Counted from the first letter of the stretch, positions 21,705-35,645 are shown. The stretch: 64,000 nt of DNA from Mytilinidion resinicola (GCF_010093595.1 NW_022985445.1:589106-653105); one strand, 5' to 3'. The notes: generated by a model not told the origin, from the letters alone. Program-made: numbers and translations.

Positions 21705-22696
21705 CACTAGTTCTTGGTGCTGCTCAAGTCTTCCAGACCACGGCAGCATCGCTTTTGATCTCGGCCTTCCAATTTTCTCTCGGTGAATCCGGTTCGCGCT
21801 TTCATGCAGATCGTGATTGGCTATGGGCAAATGCCATGGCAAACGCGATTTCCCACCATCGTCACGGCAGGCCTAACCCCTGTCGGCTACGTCATCCTCC
21901 TCTATTCACTACCCGACTTCTCTCGCATGTGACATATGACATGCGCTGGAGAAACGATGGCATCAGCGAGAAACAAATGTTCATGAAATTTGCTGCTCGT
22001 GATGCTCCGAACTTTCTTTGTTTTGTATGCCAGGAAGGAGTAGCTCTTTCACAGGTGCCTAAGAGCCATGATTGTCGTCACCAGCGGGATTTATTTGTTT
22101 TTGTTGATTGATATTTTAGAGAATAAGGAATATGGAAGCATTGAACGGAAGGTGATCCGAATCGCACGCTTCCAGGTAGCTCATTTCTGATAACGCCGTC
22201 GTAAGTGTCCCGCTGAGTAAAATCAAGAAAGTCAAGCCGCAAAAAGATGAAGAAAGATGAAGAAAGTCCAGTAGAATGGATGATAGCCCATGTTTCCATA
22301 ATATCCAGAAATGCCTTGCCTCGGAGCGCTATGCATAGCCCTAATGGTGTCTGAAAAGAGAAAGGAAATCAAAGTCGAATCGTAATGAGCTTGCTTTTGT
22401 GTAGTCATTCCGAAAGGGAGAAAGCGGAAGATCAGAATCGCCGAAGACCAGGTGCGGGCTTGCCGTCCTCCCAAAATACTGGCATGCTAATCTGGGGGTC
22501 ATGGAAAAGGCAGGTAAGGAAATCCCATGAGGACGAAGCAATCTAGACCCGGGTTTGCTGAGAGTGGTGGATCAGATATCGTGAGTCGTCAAGAAGATGG
22601 GAAATAGTGAATAAATCGAATCGCTCTTCGGTAGGCTACGCTCAAGATGATTAGAGTCTACTCTGTTGTCCGGCGCAGTGAGCAGTGACCTCGAGA
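21705..22696. other. No gene seen (about 1 kb)
   Basis: Several short frames (22078-22541, -; 21662-22111, +) overlap one another and show no motif, start context or splice structure. A simple duplicated motif, AAAGATGAAG, occurs twice at about 22242-22265. Otherwise nothing is seen. Confidence 0.4.
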
Positions 22697-23107
22697 TCAG
22701 GCGCGTGGCTGAGCCTTGACCTTCGGGATTCTTCCCATGGATTGAACAAGCTCAGCGGGACCAACTCCATTGGGAAAAGCTGAGGCCTGGAACACTCCAT
22801 CCAGATCCATCTCTTGGTATCTCACTGGGAACTTGGGGTCCAGAGGCATCTTCAAGATTGCGAGTCTTTCCTCTCGCGTCACGTTCTCGGTGCGCTCGAG
22901 CATAGCGAGCTTTCGCAGCAGGTAATCCTTGTTGGTGCGGTCAGTGTGGCCATAGGGAACGTTGAAGTGTTGAAGGATGCGTTTGACATCATCCATACTG
23001 TAGCTCTTGGCGAGCTTTCCCATGATCCTGACGGGGATGATCTCTTGCTTCTTGCGAACACCCGGGACGAAGTGAGAGGATGCCGCTAGTCCCAGCATGG
23101 TAGGCAT
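22697..23107 (-). CDS. Small hypothetical protein
   Basis: Single frame of 136 aa. I do not recognise it. The middle reads SMDDVKRILQHFNVPYG and NKDYLLRKLAMLER, a helix-turn-helix-like pair reminiscent of SAP-type or other small DNA-binding helices, but the match is too weak to name. The frame ends with KVKAQPRA. An alternative start is the Met at residue 4. Amphipathic composition without low complexity is the reason to retain it as a probable gene. Confidence 0.5.
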   Translation of the reverse strand: MPTMLGLAASSHFVPGVRKKQEIIPVRIMGKLAKSYSMDDVKRILQHFNVPYGHTDRTNKDYLLRKLAMLERTENVTREERLAILKMPLDPKFPVRYQEMDLDGVFQASAFPNGVGPAELVQSMGRIPKVKAQPRA

Positions 23108-25181
23108 GGCGACAGTTTCGTGGCTGTTGTAGGATCAGACTAGTTCAAATGAGAGGTTCTGTATCGACCACCTACTAGGATCGAAATCGAGAAGTGGCTC
23201 TTGCGGAGAAAAGGGTGGGCAAGAGGTGAGGAGTTCGAACGAATCGTATTTTTTGAGGAGAGTTCCTTCTGCCCAAGAAAACCGAAGAGTGAGGAGGCAA
23301 CTCTTCAATGATTCATGTCCACCTGCAAATAGTGCTGCCTGTGCATCACTTAGAATAAGTGCGACAGATGGTTCAAGTTATATTTGAGGTTGGGTGTGAT
23401 GAAGAAGGAAGGTAATAGGACCAAGCTTGCGACGTAGAAGTAGGTGTTTTATACTTGAGGGGAGTTCTCATTGCCTGAGCCCAAGCAAGTTGCTGATAAG
23501 AAGTGGGGTGCGATAAAATGAGGTATTGATGCAATTCCGTCTTTTAATATGTAGTGATTTCGAGAACTACATTTGTATGCTGCCGAGAACTGGTAAATGC
23601 TAATGGCCATTGGGTAACGATACCTTCCAGGCTAGGAAGACGACTTTCTTTGCAATAGTCACCCGAAATTTCTATAATCATACTTGCATGGTTTCGTGAG
23701 ATGTTGTTCCACGGGCTTGAGCCGTGTCAAAAGGACAATATGCGTTTGCGCATGGCTCCAGACATTATGAATGTGACAAAGTACTGCGACAAAGAGGTAG
23801 AGCATTCAAACGAACTTGTAGTGATTGATAGAGAAGCCAAGAAAAGATACCATTCCTTGATTGTTTCGAAGGAAATTGAATTAAATTAGGAGTACGAGGT
23901 ACCTCTTGAACGTATAGAAATACTCTTGGGTCTACGAGACAGTATTTCTACGCAGTCATAGTCTCCGAGTAGCATTTTCACGAGCACTAATGAACACTAG
24001 TTCGTGACAGACACTTTATGAACGAGAATCGCAACGCGTAAGCAGTTGGCATGCCGCACCTGGGACAATATGGTGGATAACAACACCGAATCCTCCCATG
24101 AGCAAGGCACAGAATAGAACACCCATGGTCCTGAGACGAATATGGGCTGAGTACGAAAGTAGGATCCGCTAGATTGGAAGGGTGATAAGCATAGTAGAGC
24201 ATCTGCAGGATCCGAAGGACTTCTCGAGGCGCCATAAGGCGGCAGCAAGGCTGGAGGCCCCAAAGAGGCGAAGTCATCACGACATGACGGCCGGGCAACG
24301 CTAATTGCTTGAGAGTCGTAACAGGACCGACTATGAAGTAAGCTGTGGCCGAGCCCGTTCAAGGCTGAGCTTTGCCACCACGTGTGCTATGGAGAACCTT
24401 GGAATAGCATACATCCGCCCGCATGGATCTCCCGGCAATGAGGCTGGGCGAAGGCTTGTACCTTGCTCGGTAGCCACTAAGAACGTCCCGACCTAGTGCT
24501 TTGAAAGGGGGGCGTGAAAACAACACGACTGGTCCTCTTCGAACCACGACAGCTTGCTCCTGGTTTCAGCAACCTCACCAGGTACTCCAGCCTATCTCCC
24601 GACCCGCTTTATGAATGCAGTCTTGGTGATATGGCTCAAGGTATCGCGATATCGCAATTTTACCTCGTGGCCATCTCGATTGCCCGCGGCATCCGACAGC
24701 AGTTTGCTGGCCAAAATATGAAGGCGGCGCAGGGCGAGAGGCCTTACCCGGCCGCCCAAAGCATGCCTTGTCTTACTGTGCCTGTGCCTCTTCCTCCTCG
24801 GGCGCCTATCCGAACACTTGCCCGAGCTGCCCCTGCTATTTCCACGCCGGAGGCTTTTCTGACCTCTTAGAGTAGAGGAACACACATCTCTCCTAGTCCT
24901 AAGCAAGTTTCTTGTGTATAGCGGTTTCAAGGTCATGCTTGATACACAGCCAGCAATCGCGGCGGTCTGACCTGTTCTGTACAGCATGTCGCTGGAGCAA
25001 CTCTGTTGGCTGTGCATTGATGTCACACTCGATAGCTATAAGTCTTCTCTATCTTCTTCTTTTGCATTCCTCTACTGCTCAATCAAGTTCCTGCGCCTAT
25101 CTTTCGTAGCCTTGACATATCCATATTGCTCAGATCTTTCAGTATACCTCACAGCAGGCTCCTCTTCCTTTTAACACAACC
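23108..25181. other. About 2 kb without a supportable gene; GH76 promoter at its right end
   Basis: Frames on both strands at 23987-24362, 24514-25026 and 24912-25174 overlap and carry no motif. The last 150 bp (25030-25180) are pyrimidine-rich, end in CACAACC before the ATG and presumably are the 5' leader of the GH76 gene. Nothing else is recognised. Confidence 0.4.
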
Positions 25182-26348
25182 ATGAAGTACTTAGCTTCAG
25201 CCCTCCCACTTCTCTTCCTTTACAACCCATCTCGCGTGACAGCTGCTTCAAGCTATGCTGATAACTCTGAGACTGCCATTAAGGCTATGAACGATAAGTG
25301 GTACAACACTACCACTGGTCTTTGGTAAGGATACAGCTCCTTCTGACAAGAACCTTCGCTGATACAGTTCTAGGGATGGTCTCTGGTGGAACAGGTAAAA
25401 TGATCCCAGCACTACGACCTCAGCTTCCTAATAAAAAACAGTGCAAACACTCTGACAGCGGTCATCAATTTCGCCTTGGTTGAGGATTCGTGGAAGCCGA
25501 CCGCTCAGGACATCATCTCCAACACTTACGCCAAAGCACCCAACAACAACGAAGGCGCAACGAGCACAACCTTCCTTAACGACTTTTACGACGACGAAGG
25601 CTGGTGGGCTCTCGCCTTGATCGCAGCATACGATCTCACCGGAAACCACGACTATCTCGACGCCGCAATCGCCATCTTCGACGACATGACCACCGGATGG
25701 AGTACGCCCTGCAACGGCGGGATATGGTGGAGCAAAGACAAGCATGCCGTTGTGTCCATCGCCAACGAGCTCTTCCTCTCTGTCGCCGCCCACCTCGCCA
25801 ATCGCGTGTCCAGTCAGAAAGACGCCGCCCTTTCCTGGGCAAATGCCACGTGGAGTTGGTTTTCGAATATTGGCGTCATCGCTGCCAACAACACTATCCA
25901 CGATGGAGTCGATGCTAGCTGCAAGGCGCAAGACAACAGCACGTTCTTCACCTACAACCAAGGCGTCATCCTCGGCGGCCTAGTCGAATTGAGCAAAGCT
26001 ACAGGAGAGTCTTCCTGGATCGACGAAGCCCATAAGCTTGCCGCTGGCGCCCTCGCACAGTTCGCAAATGGGCAGGGCAACATCTTGACTGAGTTCGGCG
26101 GTGTCAACGAAGATAACGACCTGGCCCAATTCAAGGGCATTTTCATTCGAAACCTCGCCATCCTGGAGAAGGCTTCGCACAAAGATGCGTACACGACAGT
26201 CATCAAGACGAGCGCCGATTCTCTGTGGAAGAACGATCAGAGCGGCGGTTTGGTCGGTCCGCACTGGCAGGGGCCCTTTGTAGACGTTACGACCCCGAGT
26301 CAAAGCTCAGCGATAGATTGCCTGGTTGCAGCAGCAGCTGTGTTATAG
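25182..26348 (+). CDS. Secreted GH76 alpha-1,6-mannanase-like glycoside hydrolase
   Basis: GH76 enzymes cleave alpha-1,6-mannan; fungal members of the Dcw1/Dfg5 group cross-link GPI proteins to the wall, while secreted ones digest mannan. Three exons, 25182-25324, 25374-25394 (21 nt) and 25442-26348, give 356 aa. A signal peptide is plain: MKYLASALPLLFLYN to about VTAASS. The catalytic pair is D105-D106 in YDDEGWWALALIAAYD. Other family blocks are GGIWWSKD and FTYNQGVILGGLVELSKATG, plus an LTEFGG stretch. There is no C-terminal GPI-anchor hydrophobic tail (it ends AIDCLVAAAAVL), so a soluble secreted hydrolase is more likely than a wall transglycosylase. Confidence 0.92.
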
Positions 26349-29300
26349 CTAGATTCTTAAGACTAAAGTCCAGAGTATGGAAGTGGCGGGGTTTGATGTT
26401 GAACTTGAGGAAACCCGGCTCTTTGGGACAGCCCCGATTCCGGATGACACGACCGATCCCGAGACATTACCCTTACTTCGGCACACACTTCTCAATACTG
26501 GCTCTTGGCACCTGGGTTTTGGGAGGCGCATGATTTTCTTTGGCGTTTCTGTGCGGGCAGTGCATTCTCAGGCATCGGATGGAAGATACGAAGATACCCA
26601 GCTTTTACGACCGCGATTCCTTCTGAACCCTCATTACTATTGGTTTTCCGCGACCACGACATTTTGACACCCAGGCAGTGGAACCGGGTCGGAGAGATCT
26701 CTGCTAGGTGTTATAAACGGATTGGCGCATTTCGCTACACTTGTACTTGTGTAATGCAGATGCTGTTATTACGAGTGACGTAAATATTAGATGACCTACA
26801 TTGGATTTGTTCCAAGTACATAAAAGCTCTCCTTCGGTCTTACGTGATCAAGCCACTGGCTCTACTATTTGCTTCACTTGCATCATTATGAGCGCGTCTT
26901 GCAGAATAGCGGTGAGACTACAGCGCCTTTCTAGGAGATTGTACTCAATCGTTTACCACTGTATGGGGTGCCCCATGGGTTTTCAAAAGTTTGTGAAGGT
27001 TGATGCGGTTGAGTTCGAGGTGGCTATGAAATACCTTCGACCGATCGGGATTGTATAGTGCCTTGCCGGAAGTCTGGGCACGCTCGCTCACCACCGTTTC
27101 AAGTGCTTCAGCAGAGTATGAAACTTCCGATAATCTGTAAAGACCTTGAGAGCCCCAGAGTGACACCCTGCCCGCAAGTGCACTCGGCTCTGAAGTAGCA
27201 GCAGCTTGACGAACTTCCCAACGTCTCTTCGCTTTCGTCGGTCTCTTCGACGAAGGTTGAGCACTTCAGCTGGGTCGCAGCAGCAGCTGAAGGAGCCCTT
27301 CGACGAGCCAGGGACTGTCGAATATGGCCTTGCACCAGTCGATGAATATGAGAAATAGCACGCCTCATCAACTCCAGAGGATGTCAACCTCAACATCTTT
27401 ATCTTGTAGCGGAGATACTGCTGAGGATGTTTCCGACGGAGAAGATGATAGTGGTGGGAATGCGGCGCCAGTGTGTACAACAGACTCCAAGATCGCTTTT
27501 ATCACATGAATGAGGGCTCTGTGGGACGACAACGACGTAATCAAGCAATTGGTCGTCAACATTCTCGTCTACTGGGCACCCACTGTTGATGTCGTTGGGC
27601 TCTAGAGGCCTACAAGCCATCCACAAGGGGCGCCGTAGTAGATGATGATTGTTGTTGGCCATGGCGAGCACAGAGGGAGCGGAAGCATGTCTCAACTTCC
27701 CGTACAACAGGCCTAGTAGAAATACTATCTTGCATAAAGAGGTCCCAGGCAGATGGATGTTCGTGTGCCCGACTTATGACCTTCTAAGGCCAAGAGACAC
27801 CATGGACTGCGCACCGCAAAATATTATGCCGATGTCCTTGTGGTCTTCTTTTGCGTTTTACCTGTGCAAATCTGACGCTTTTTGTCCGGGAAGAAGAGCT
27901 TCGCGAATGACATCCAGGTTTTGCTCATACCCAGAGACGGATTTCAGCCAAGCATCTTACAGGCGGAGAGCATCTGTATGAAACTGTCTTGCGCGCTGAC
28001 CTTCTTTCGCCAGTATTTGAAATGATTATGAAGAAATGGAAAGCTATGAAAGATCTCAACTGGGAGCATCTTCTGACGAAGCGTCTCGCTAGAGCTCGCA
28101 TGGAGCTTAGACCTTTTTGACCCATGATCATTCAATTCCATCGTTATGTCGTTCACATTAGGTTCGAGATTTCTTTCACTGAGAAATTTGGACTCGACGT
28201 GCCGTATGGTGTCAAGGCCAGCCTGTTCTAACGATGAAAGGCAATGTCTGCGCAAGTCCGTATGCGATGCTCATTCTAAGGTCGCGTAGTAAGTCATGAG
28301 ATGGCGTGCTCCGACTCAAGGCTAGCTTAAATCAACAGGGGGTTTTCCGGCGGAGGCAACTCCTTGCGCTGGCACTGATTCGAGTGGGCTGGCGTATGAG
28401 GTTTCTGGTGGCGCCGTGGCGGGGAAGTGGATTCATTGAGCGTTGGGTCCTTCCTGTGTCTTCGTGGAGCTGTAGTTGGTCAGCAGACGTACGCGGAGCG
28501 CTGGATACGGATGTTCTGAAGCAATATCCCAGCCACTGTGCACCATGCGCCTCGTGGTGCAAGGGTGGTGGAGTCGCGCGGAGAATCGGGACGTGCGACC
28601 GTTAGACGGGGGTTATCTGGACGTTGTGATCCTTCAGCTGGCGAACGCGACGAAGGCAATGGACTTTTCCAGAAGGATCAAGTGATATGCCCGACTGGGA
28701 AGATCATTCGACGGGGGTAGCGCTTCCGGTGTTGTCGAAGGACGGGTGAACCGGAAGCTTGTCCTGCGGAATTTTGAAGAGCGTCATTTTTGGGATTAAC
28801 AGCGGGCTGTCTTGATAGCTAGGGTCCAGAAAGCTCGTACAACCTATTGAGAAGGCATGGTTTTATTCGTGTTGTACAGATCTTTATGCTGCTGGCAAAA
28901 GAGAGATGCTCAATGGAAAGCTCTCAACGAGAAACCTGCAAAAGCAGCAGTCTAAGATGATAGAATGAATTTAATTTGGAAGCTTTACAAAGACGTGACC
29001 CTGTCCCATACGAAGCCTCTCGTATTCCTCATAATGTGTGATGTGTTTCGCGCAATTCGTGAACGGAAACCACGTGATCCTTCCGCCGCCCAATCTGGAG
29101 TCGCAGTTCCCAACCACCACCCAACATCAATGCATCGCTTTTTGCTTCAGCTACCCTTCAGACCCCCACTCCTTTAATATTCTAGAGTATTGCGGCGCTC
29201 CTACCTGCCACGAACCCCTCTACCCCTAGATGGCGACTGCTAATAAGCCTCTTTCAGAATTTCGCAGTAGTTGGTTTCGCGCGCATCCTTCCGAGCACTA

Positions 29301-32075
29301 ATACGAACACCCCCACGAACAATTCCGAGGCCTCGTTATTGGCCGGCCAGAAGCGTAACCAAGTCGGGCAGAGTGTGCTCACCGATCAGACAAGCCCGCA
29401 AATTTGCGGACACGGTAAAACGTGTCGGGGAAGACGAGCCAGAAAGAGCAAAGGCAAGCAGAGTTTGCATGTAACGTAACGCCATGACACATTAGGACAT
29501 ACCAAGGGACGAAACGTGTGCGGTCTGGATTAACTCAAGAACCGAGAGGACATCAGACGCGGTGTCGGGAGCTGGCTAAGTGCGGAAGGTGTAACGTCGT
29601 TTTCCAGCATATTTCTGGAGCCATCACCACGCTAGTCCTGTCGCCGTATTGCTTCCGCCGGACGCGGGCTGAAGCTTAAATAGCCATGCTTGTGTGGAAG
29701 ACGGTGCGAACACCGCCTCCGCGACTCTAGACAAGTACTGTCCTCTTTCAGCGCCGATGTCAGCGATGGCACAGTACCACTACATACCTAGGCACTCAAC
29801 CATGCGCTCCGAGACAGCTCATCACATGTTGCGCCTTGGTTGGCCGAATCCTTCACGCCTCAACAGCCTCGCCGACGGCCCCTGGGATTTGCGTCTGATG
29901 AGCCTGACTCTGGGGCTGGCCGGGAGATTCGGGATCGATCGGCCCGCCACGACATGTTTCAGATTGCGATGCCGAATGGCGCGAGAGTGGGAGCAGCTCT
30001 TCACATCATGGCAGATTCTGGACAGAAGCCGGCCCAGCAAGTATCTCAACAAGCTCCGAGAACCCGGTACGCCTTTGGTACCGCTACCGAGTCACGCACC
30101 CGCTAAGTGTCGATAGCCGCGCTAGAGGCTAGAGACATGCAGAAGGCCTTGGCGGCATGGCGTCTGCAACGTCCAGGAGGTGCAATTCCACTGCAGGCAG
30201 TTGCAGTGCACTAGGCCGATGTCATCGACGTGGGGTGTCTTGCACTTGGCAAGTCGTTGCGTTGCGCCAAAAAGGAAGCATGCTTATCCAATCGCGCGCG
30301 GACGACCCACTCCTGGTGTCGTGCATGTGCATGTGCATGCGTGGACAAAAACGTTAACGGAGCGGAGCGAAGCGGTGCGGTCAGCTCACTCGTTGGGTTC
30401 GAAGAGCAGGACGTACTCGGGTTGTGGTTGGTGTGGTGCCACTGTGCCACTGTTCCTCTGCTCGTGGCAGGCTTCTCTGCAGGGAAGCCATTGGTGGGCT
30501 CCACTGTGCTTCGTCGAGCACACGGCCCAACAGATGCATCGCAGCGTGCATGCGAACGTCATGCATGCGCGAGATCCAAGGCAGCACGTCCCGCGACCCC
30601 GGAGCAGTGGAACCTTGGGCGTGCCAAGTGGAGCCGTGAGCAAGCCGGTGATCGTCAGAACCGAGATGAAGAGTGTGGAGAAAGGGTTGCACCACGGACG
30701 ACACACCGCACGACCTCGACGCCACGTTGTCGCAGGACGCCGTGCGAAGATGAAGGCGACAAGCCAGCAGCCAGCTCCGAGGCCCCAGGGCCCTGCGTGC
30801 TCTGTTCACGCGCCAGTACGGTGCGACGCCAGCAGCAACAAGACGGCCTCCTCGGCGTGGATTGGGCCCTCAGTAATCGTCCTTTTGGACGTATCAAACC
30901 AGCTCCCACTCACAGCGCCAGGGCATCGACAACTTCACGGATTGCCAGTGTCGCTGGTCCGCTAGGCGCGCGTGGCTTCCTGCGACCATGCAAATCCCCG
31001 ATGCTTCGAGCTCCCTGTCCGCGCTCAGAATTCCCATTATTCGCAAGCCCGCGGCCTTAGCGCGGCCAGCACGATCTGATGCCAACTGCCAGCAGGTGGC
31101 CGTCCCTGGACAAGGCGCCGCGGGGAAAGAAACGCTGCGCCGTTTTGACCTGCCTTTCGCTCGTTGCCATCCGTCTGGCTGCAGCACTCGGCCCCGGAAA
31201 GCGCCGTAGCGCGCGTGCCAGCCTCTGACGATGAGGCGTAGCAGGCTGCGTGCTGGGCCGGGCTAGCGTCAAAGGGTGGGCCTGTCTGCGACAGAAAGCA
31301 TCATGGATGGAGACTCCACGCACGATCCATCGCGAGGGGATGGAGCGTGCTGTTGGCGCACATCCATCCCGCACATCAGTTGGCTGCCAACGGGGCCACC
31401 AATCCTCCAGGGATCATCTACACCTCCTTCCTCCTCGAGCAAGATCAGCTTCGCTGCAAGCCCGGCGGCAAGGGTCGCAGGCCAATCTGGCGTCCTCGCA
31501 CACGCCCACAGGTCCTGGAGCATGCTGCCAGGATGAAGGATGGGACCAGAGTCCAGTCGCCACTTTATTATCTTTTCACGACTACTGCAATGGGCACACA
31601 GGTCTGCTCCTGCGATTGCTTTTTCTGCAGGCGTGCACATAGGGATCCCTGATGAAGGCCAGGTCCCCACTCCTGTCTCCTGGTAAGCTAAGCTGACGTC
31701 TCCTCGCCTGGCCTCGTGGACTCTGGAATTTTGTTGCACTTCGAGGAGTCGGACCCGGTACCTCGCCGTCGAGGCCCTAGCTGTCGGTTTTCCACCTGCA
31801 TTGAGCGCGCCTTAAACTCCCGTGGTCTGGTTGATCGCCCGCAACCGCCCCCGCCTGCAACTCCCGCCGTAGAACAGACCTAGTGCGCAGTGCGGGCTCT
31901 ACCGTTTGGGACTTCGAACTCTGTGTTCCACCATCTCTTCTACAACTGCCAATCTTGCAACCTCCTGGGTGCTGCTATATCGATATATTCCACCATCAAA
32001 AGCAACACCAGACTCAATGCGCCGGCATCCTCCGGGTTTCGATATCGGCGAACTACCACGGTAAAACTCTTTCTT
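26349..32075. other. 5.7 kb gene-poor interval
   Basis: No protein family could be recognised on either strand. From 26.4 to 29.2 kb only short unrelated frames occur. From 29.6 to 31.9 kb the DNA is GC-rich, which leaves long frames open in several overlapping phases (for example 30180-30965 and 30230-31060, +; 30381-30809, -). Their mutual overlap and odd composition argue against coding. The last few hundred bases before 32076 probably contain the promoter and long leader of the Zn2Cys6 gene. Confidence 0.4.
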
Positions 32076-33595
32076 ATGGCTGTCGGAGTAGAAGACGGAT
32101 CGAAGAAGCATCCCAGAGTCGAAAGTCAGAGTTTGCTCTTCTCCGACCTCAGCATCCAAATGTCCTACGACTCACTTGGACTGCGTTCTGGAATCGGGAT
32201 TCCCGAGACGGAAGCCATACCTGGATCGGGATTTGCAGATCACTCAGACACTGCAACTTCTGGACCACCAAACACTGCAGCTTCCCGCTCGCACTCCAAC
32301 AAGAAGAAGAGAACATCGAAAGGCAAAAGCCTCCCCGAGATTCGCCGCCCTTCATCAACACCTCACATACACAACCCCGCTCTGACGAACTCTGGGGAGC
32401 TGTCGCCGAACTCGGACAAACGTCGAAACAAGCTTGGATATCATCGAACGTCTGTTGCTTGTAGTAAGCAACACCGAGTGCACATTTGCGCCAAACCCTT
32501 TCTATACTGCAACGACTGACTCGAATTTTATAGCGCACTGCCGTCGGAGGAAAATACGATGTCTGCAGAACAACGACGATCCCGGGGGGCGTTGCTCGAA
32601 TTGTATCCGACTGAAGAAGGACTGCAACTTCTATCCTGTTGAACAAACAAATCCCTCGGACTCGAAACCACCAGCCCTCGCAAAAGTGGAGGGTGGCTCT
32701 ACAGCACCACCAACGTCGACTCCCTCATCTCCTCGCGCTGCTATGACGCGAAGCGAGCAAGTTGATGAATATCGTCCCTTCACTACCATCTCGCCGAACC
32801 CAGCTAGCGCAGGCTTCAGGATGCAACCCGAAGTCGACGTTGACTCCAAAAGTGCTTCCAATCCCAGCGGGGGTATGTGTTGGACACCTACAAATATCTT
32901 AAATCCCACTAATCAAATTTATAGTGCCTTTACGATCACACACGTTTCCATATTCGCACCAGATGGACAACCAATGGCCTCCCCAAGGGTTCGTGCCTCC
33001 CTCATCTGCTCCTGATGAAACACCATCTTCGGCCGGTTACTGGAGAGCTTCTCCATCCACAGCCCCTTCTACTTATGGCAGCGACTCCAATATGTCCGGC
33101 GGTCAAACCCCAGCTACTATGAGCACGACATCGAATATGTCTTATGGTACGCCTCATGATGCCCAAGGCTGGGCTCAGCCGGTATCGGTGCAGCCTGCAA
33201 GATCTGTATCTTATGGACACATCGAGGGAGTACCGCCGCAATTCCACAATCAGCATCTTGTTTCTCAACAAGACTATCGCGGCCGAGCATCACCTTACAA
33301 CTATCCCCCTCAAATAGACACCGGTGCCGGACATGCACATGGTGCGACTCACGCCGATACCACCGCACCACTTTCAGCACCACTACTAGCCCACACAAGT
33401 CACAATTACGGCTATCCACCTCAAAATTGGAGCCCCTACACGCTCCATAGCTCCGGCCACGAATATTCACCCCATGGACGCCCAATGGGTGGCCCCTGGT
33501 ACACGGAGCCATCACATCTCAGGCATGTAGAGGAAGAGACAGGCCCACCATTGCAGTACGCCAATCACCCGCCAGGCTTTTATTCAGGACCATAA
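32076..33595 (+). CDS. Zn2Cys6 (GAL4-type) transcription factor
   Basis: Three exons, 32076-32463, 32534-32872 and 32925-33595, give 465 aa. The binuclear zinc cluster is assembled by splicing intron 1: VAC-xx-C then RRRKIRC, DPGGRCSNC and KKDC, six cysteines in the order C-x2-C-x6-C-x9-C-x2-C-x6-C. The segment just before it (RRNKLGYHRTSVAC) is typical of one conserved fungal subgroup. The remainder is Pro/Ser/Tyr/Gln-rich, like an activation region, with no fungal_trans middle homology domain. The start is uncertain: 32076 is the first ATG near the motif, the frame is open upstream, and a later Met at 32160 (MSYDSLGLRSGIG) is a good alternative. Target genes are unknown. Confidence 0.85.
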
Positions 33596-35645
33596 CACTA
33601 AGCATCACCCGAACTAATAGATGAAGCGCGTTTATTGCAAGTCTTCTTGCATCTGAACGCAAGTAAACACAGACAATTTTGCTAGCGTTGTTTTGGAGAT
33701 CTAGCTTTGGCACAGGCCTTTCTACTCTCCGTTTGCATTTCGCGAAACTCTACGAACTCACTCGATTTCACCCAGGGGCTGGGATAAGAGGAAGAACATG
33801 GGTGACCGGGGCGCATTCGTTGAGTTTGAATTCGGTGCATCACGGCGCATAGGGGACTAGGGCTTACGGAAAACTTCGTCGACAGACAGGATCGACCGAT
33901 CGGACTACCACACTTGGCGAAATTTGAGATCATTTGAGTCATTTTTCTTTTATCTTGGTCTTCAAGGTGTATACTGAAGGATCTATAGAAGCCTAGCAAG
34001 AGCCGGCTATTATTCCTTCATAGCCTTTTAGGATTGAGATCATTTGGAATCATTTCTTTTCAACACGGACGCCAACGCACGCACAAACCAACAACCACGA
34101 ATTTTATCCGGCTGCCTAAGTCAGGCATGGCGATGTAATGTACACATTAGCCAGGAAGCATGGACGAATATACGTCACGCCGCAGGCTTCTTATGCCGCG
34201 CGAAGTCCTTGTATACCAGGGTGTATTTTCCATTTATTTCCGAGGGAAGAAAGAGAGAGACGATCTTCCGGGGCTATCAGGCTCCCGCTCTCACGAGTTG
34301 TCAAACTTCGATTATGTGTATGATTATAGAGAGAGCGCGAGGAGGGTGGGGGAAAGGGGCGATTTGGATTATACCAGCTGTATACCACTTTCTAGGGATG
34401 GGGTAACGTGCAGATTCCGAGCCAGACTAAACTACGAGAGCAAGAGGCACGCGCGCGAATGAGAATTACAAATGATTCATGACGGGTGTCGTGCGTTTCT
34501 ACGCCCATGCAGACCTGTTCCATGTCTAAACTATTCAAGCGTGCATTACTTTTTGACGCATGCGCGAGTTGCGTGTGCGATTCGCTGCCACTTTATGCGC
34601 GGTTGTGGCGCGGTCAGCTAAGCATGACTGAACCGTATAACTAGCGAGAGACATGTTTCGCATCACTAATTCGCAGTGTTATATTTGCATCCGTATCCCC
34701 GCGCGTGAAGGCTAAATTGCTGTCTTGGACGAGGACGAGATCCCTGGAACCTCCGTGCACCCGACACCAGTGCGGATCGGATAAGGGGGTCCGTCCCAAG
34801 CAGCGGGTCCGCTTGCGGCGCTCGATGTGGTGCGACTGCTGGCTTGATGCTTCGACTGCGGCGGCCGTGGTGCCTTGTGTCATGGTGCGATGGTGCGATG
34901 GTGCGGGGATGGAGGAAACTGTATCTGGGGACCGAGGGAGTGGCGCATCCGGTCTCACGGCGGCGTGGCTGCATGGTTGTTGGCCTGGGATATTGGGGGG
35001 AACCTCGGCACTTGGGAGGCGGGAAGCGGTCTGGTTGGTTGGACGAGTAAATTGAGTGTGTTGGTTGGGATGGGTATGGGATGAGAGGGATGCTGAGTTG
35101 ATATAGGCTTTTGGGGGCTTGAATCATGCGGTGGAATGCGTTGGAGTGTGGAGCTGAAGTTACTGAGGGAATATTCGGGTGATGATGGGTCGGGGGTTTT
35201 TCTTTGGATCGAGAGGGGTGCTGAGACAACGTTAAAGTCGGAGCTGCATAGGTAGGCCTATCATTGCGCTTGTAGTTTGGAGGCTATCATACTACACGAG
35301 TCACCATTTCCTGATGAACTTGATCACCGAAGTGAAAGGAAGCCCAGAGAAGTATATGGCCATTGGAGATACAGTACTATGAAATCAATTTGGGTACTCT
35401 TGTATCTCCTTGGGGTATCTCGATAGGCGTATGAAACTCGACATACGATGTAGAACTCTACGCAGTGGAGATAGTGAAACCGTTTGCGTGACCGAAGACA
35501 TTCTAGCTAGGGCACTCCTTGCAGTGGCGTTGAGTGACCAAGAGTAGAGCACGAGCAGTGAGAAGTCAGTGATGACCTAGTGCTGTACCACTTCGGCGTC
35601 CACGGAAGGAGAGACTCCGCGGTTGGCACTGCTGGTGATCTCATT
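33596..35645. other. About 2 kb intergenic, no supportable gene
   Basis: A His/Pro-rich frame at 34666-35229 (-) and short frames elsewhere show no motif. A small tandem repeat at 34882-34905 and the duplication starting at 35646 are listed separately. Confidence 0.4.
34882..34905. repeat. Short tandem repeat, 8-bp unit ATGGTGCG x3
   Basis: Three exact consecutive copies of ATGGTGCG. It lies in non-coding DNA. A simple slippage product is likely. Confidence 0.8.

Noticed and set aside
27944..28255. 103-codon minus-strand frame in the gene-poor interval
   Set aside because: Looks protein-like in composition but matches no family I know, and neighbouring frames do not extend it by splicing.
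30180..31060. Long overlapping open frames of 261 and 276 codons
   Set aside because: Two plus-strand phases and at least two minus-strand phases are open at once in GC-rich DNA, with odd Cys/His/Arg-rich composition and no motif.
34666..35229. 187-codon frame on the minus strand
   Set aside because: Pro/His/Arg-rich low-complexity reading with no start context; overlaps other open frames and a short tandem repeat.
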